DNA of 64,000 nucleotides, taken from contig NZ_CP108454.1 of assembly GCF_036240795.1 (NCBI RefSeq), forward strand, positions 5,640,001 to 5,704,000, read 5' to 3'. Positions 63,518-64,000 of the stretch are shown here, one piece after another. Below the pieces are notes generated by a model. The model worked only from the letters and a program-made list of their open reading frames with translations. It was not told the DNA's origin and searched no databases. Each line of letters starts with the position of its first letter. The stretch's first letter is position 1. The translations under genes and the position numbers were made by a program. This DNA comes from Streptomyces sp. NBC_01268. Lineage in GTDB: Bacteria > Actinomycetota > Actinomycetes > Streptomycetales > Streptomycetaceae.

Positions 63518-64000
63518 ATGGACGCACCCACCAGCGCCGCCGCCGAGCAGCGCCAGCCCGACTTCGGCCGGATGTTCGAGATGGTCACCAGCTTCTGGGT
63601 GGCCCGCGCCGTGCACGCCGGAACCGTGCTCGGCCTCCCCGACCACGTCGCCGAGCGGCCCCGGACCTCCACCGAGCTCGCCACCCTGACCGGCACCGAC
63701 CCGCGCTCCCTGCACCGGCTGCTGCGCGCGCTCGCCGGCGTCGGCGTGCTGAGCGTCGACGAGCGGGGCCGGTACGCGACCACGGCCCTCGGCGACACCC
63801 TGCGCACCGACCTCCCCGGCTCGCTCGCCTCCTTCGTCCAGCTGGAGCTCGGCGCCGCGCACCACGGCACCTGGGGCCTGCTGGCCGACGCGGTACGCAC
63901 CGGGGAGCCGGTCTTCGCGGCCGCGTCCGGCCACCCGATCTGGGAGTACTTCGAGCGCACGCCGGAGATGGCCGACCACCTCGGCAAGGCCATGACCGGG
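63518..64000 (+). CDS. O-methyltransferase, N-terminal part (cut by window edge)
   Basis: 161 residues of a plant-type O-methyltransferase. The dimerisation winged-helix region is complete (MVTSFWVARAVHAGTVLGLPDHV, RSLHRLLRALAGVGVLS), followed by GHPIWEYFERTPEMADHLGKAM. The SAM-binding domain lies beyond the right edge. Such enzymes methylate phenolic hydroxyls, so O-methylation of a terphenyl is the likely role. ATG 63518 starts 144 bp after the quinone reductase gene. Confidence 0.92.
   Translation, partial: MDAPTSAAAEQRQPDFGRMFEMVTSFWVARAVHAGTVLGLPDHVAERPRTSTELATLTGTDPRSLHRLLRALAGVGVLSVDERGRYATTALGDTLRTDLPGSLASFVQLELGAAHHGTWGLLADAVRTGEPVFAAASGHPIWEYFERTPEMADHLGKAMTG

Overview
The window is 64 kb of very high-GC DNA from an actinomycete, almost certainly a Streptomyces. 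The evidence is codon bias, GTG and TTG starts, stop/start overlaps, a complete conservon operon, a lon gene with an HspR-type (HAIR) operator, a chitin-active LPMO behind a DasR-type site, and the Ku/LigD end-joining pair. I saw no tRNA, rRNA, insertion sequence or CRISPR array.

Region 1-24.4 kb is mixed chromosomal content. In order: the 3'-truncated response regulator at the left edge, a spermidine-synthase-fold protein, secreted SurE, a GH3 hydrolase divergent from a TetR regulator, a lipoprotein, a GNAT enzyme, Lon, a DUF4240 protein, a membrane-tethered AA10 LPMO, a GH25 lysozyme, a MarR regulator and a PP2C-like phosphatase. Next is a conservon (sensor kinase, roadblock, DUF742, small GTPase) followed by a styrene-monooxygenase-like flavoprotein. 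After it come a secreted NlpC/P60 peptidase, a TetR regulator and two divergent diiron proteins.

Region 24.4-36.9 kb is a polymorphic-toxin locus. A secreted FG-GAP/VCBS protein is transcribed divergently from a 2,704-aa secreted Rhs protein. The Rhs protein has a ricin-B lectin domain placed inside a YD repeat, then the Rhs core, a Lys/Ala-rich pretoxin stretch, a Hint autoprotease and a 147-aa C-terminal domain I cannot assign. A 187-aa orphan gene directly downstream is the probable immunity gene.

Region 36.9-48.6 kb holds a class B PBP and a FtsW/RodA partner, a sortase-lipoprotein-histidine kinase operon without a response regulator, a HEAT-repeat protein, and an end-joining locus: separate LigD ligase and polymerase genes divergent from Ku.

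Region 49.0-64.0 kb, open at the right edge, looks like a p-terphenyl (polyporic-acid type) biosynthetic cluster. Class II DAHP synthase, chorismate mutase and a prephenate dehydratase with altered Phe-binding motifs would supply phenylpyruvate. An A-T-TE NRPS-like synthetase, with a Sfp-type PPTase, would dimerise it. An SDR, a SnoaL-like protein, quinone reductases, a multicopper oxidase and an O-methyltransferase would tailor the product. Candidate regulators are an atypical OmpR-type response regulator, a zinc-ribbon/HTH protein and an HxlR repressor with a clear operator.
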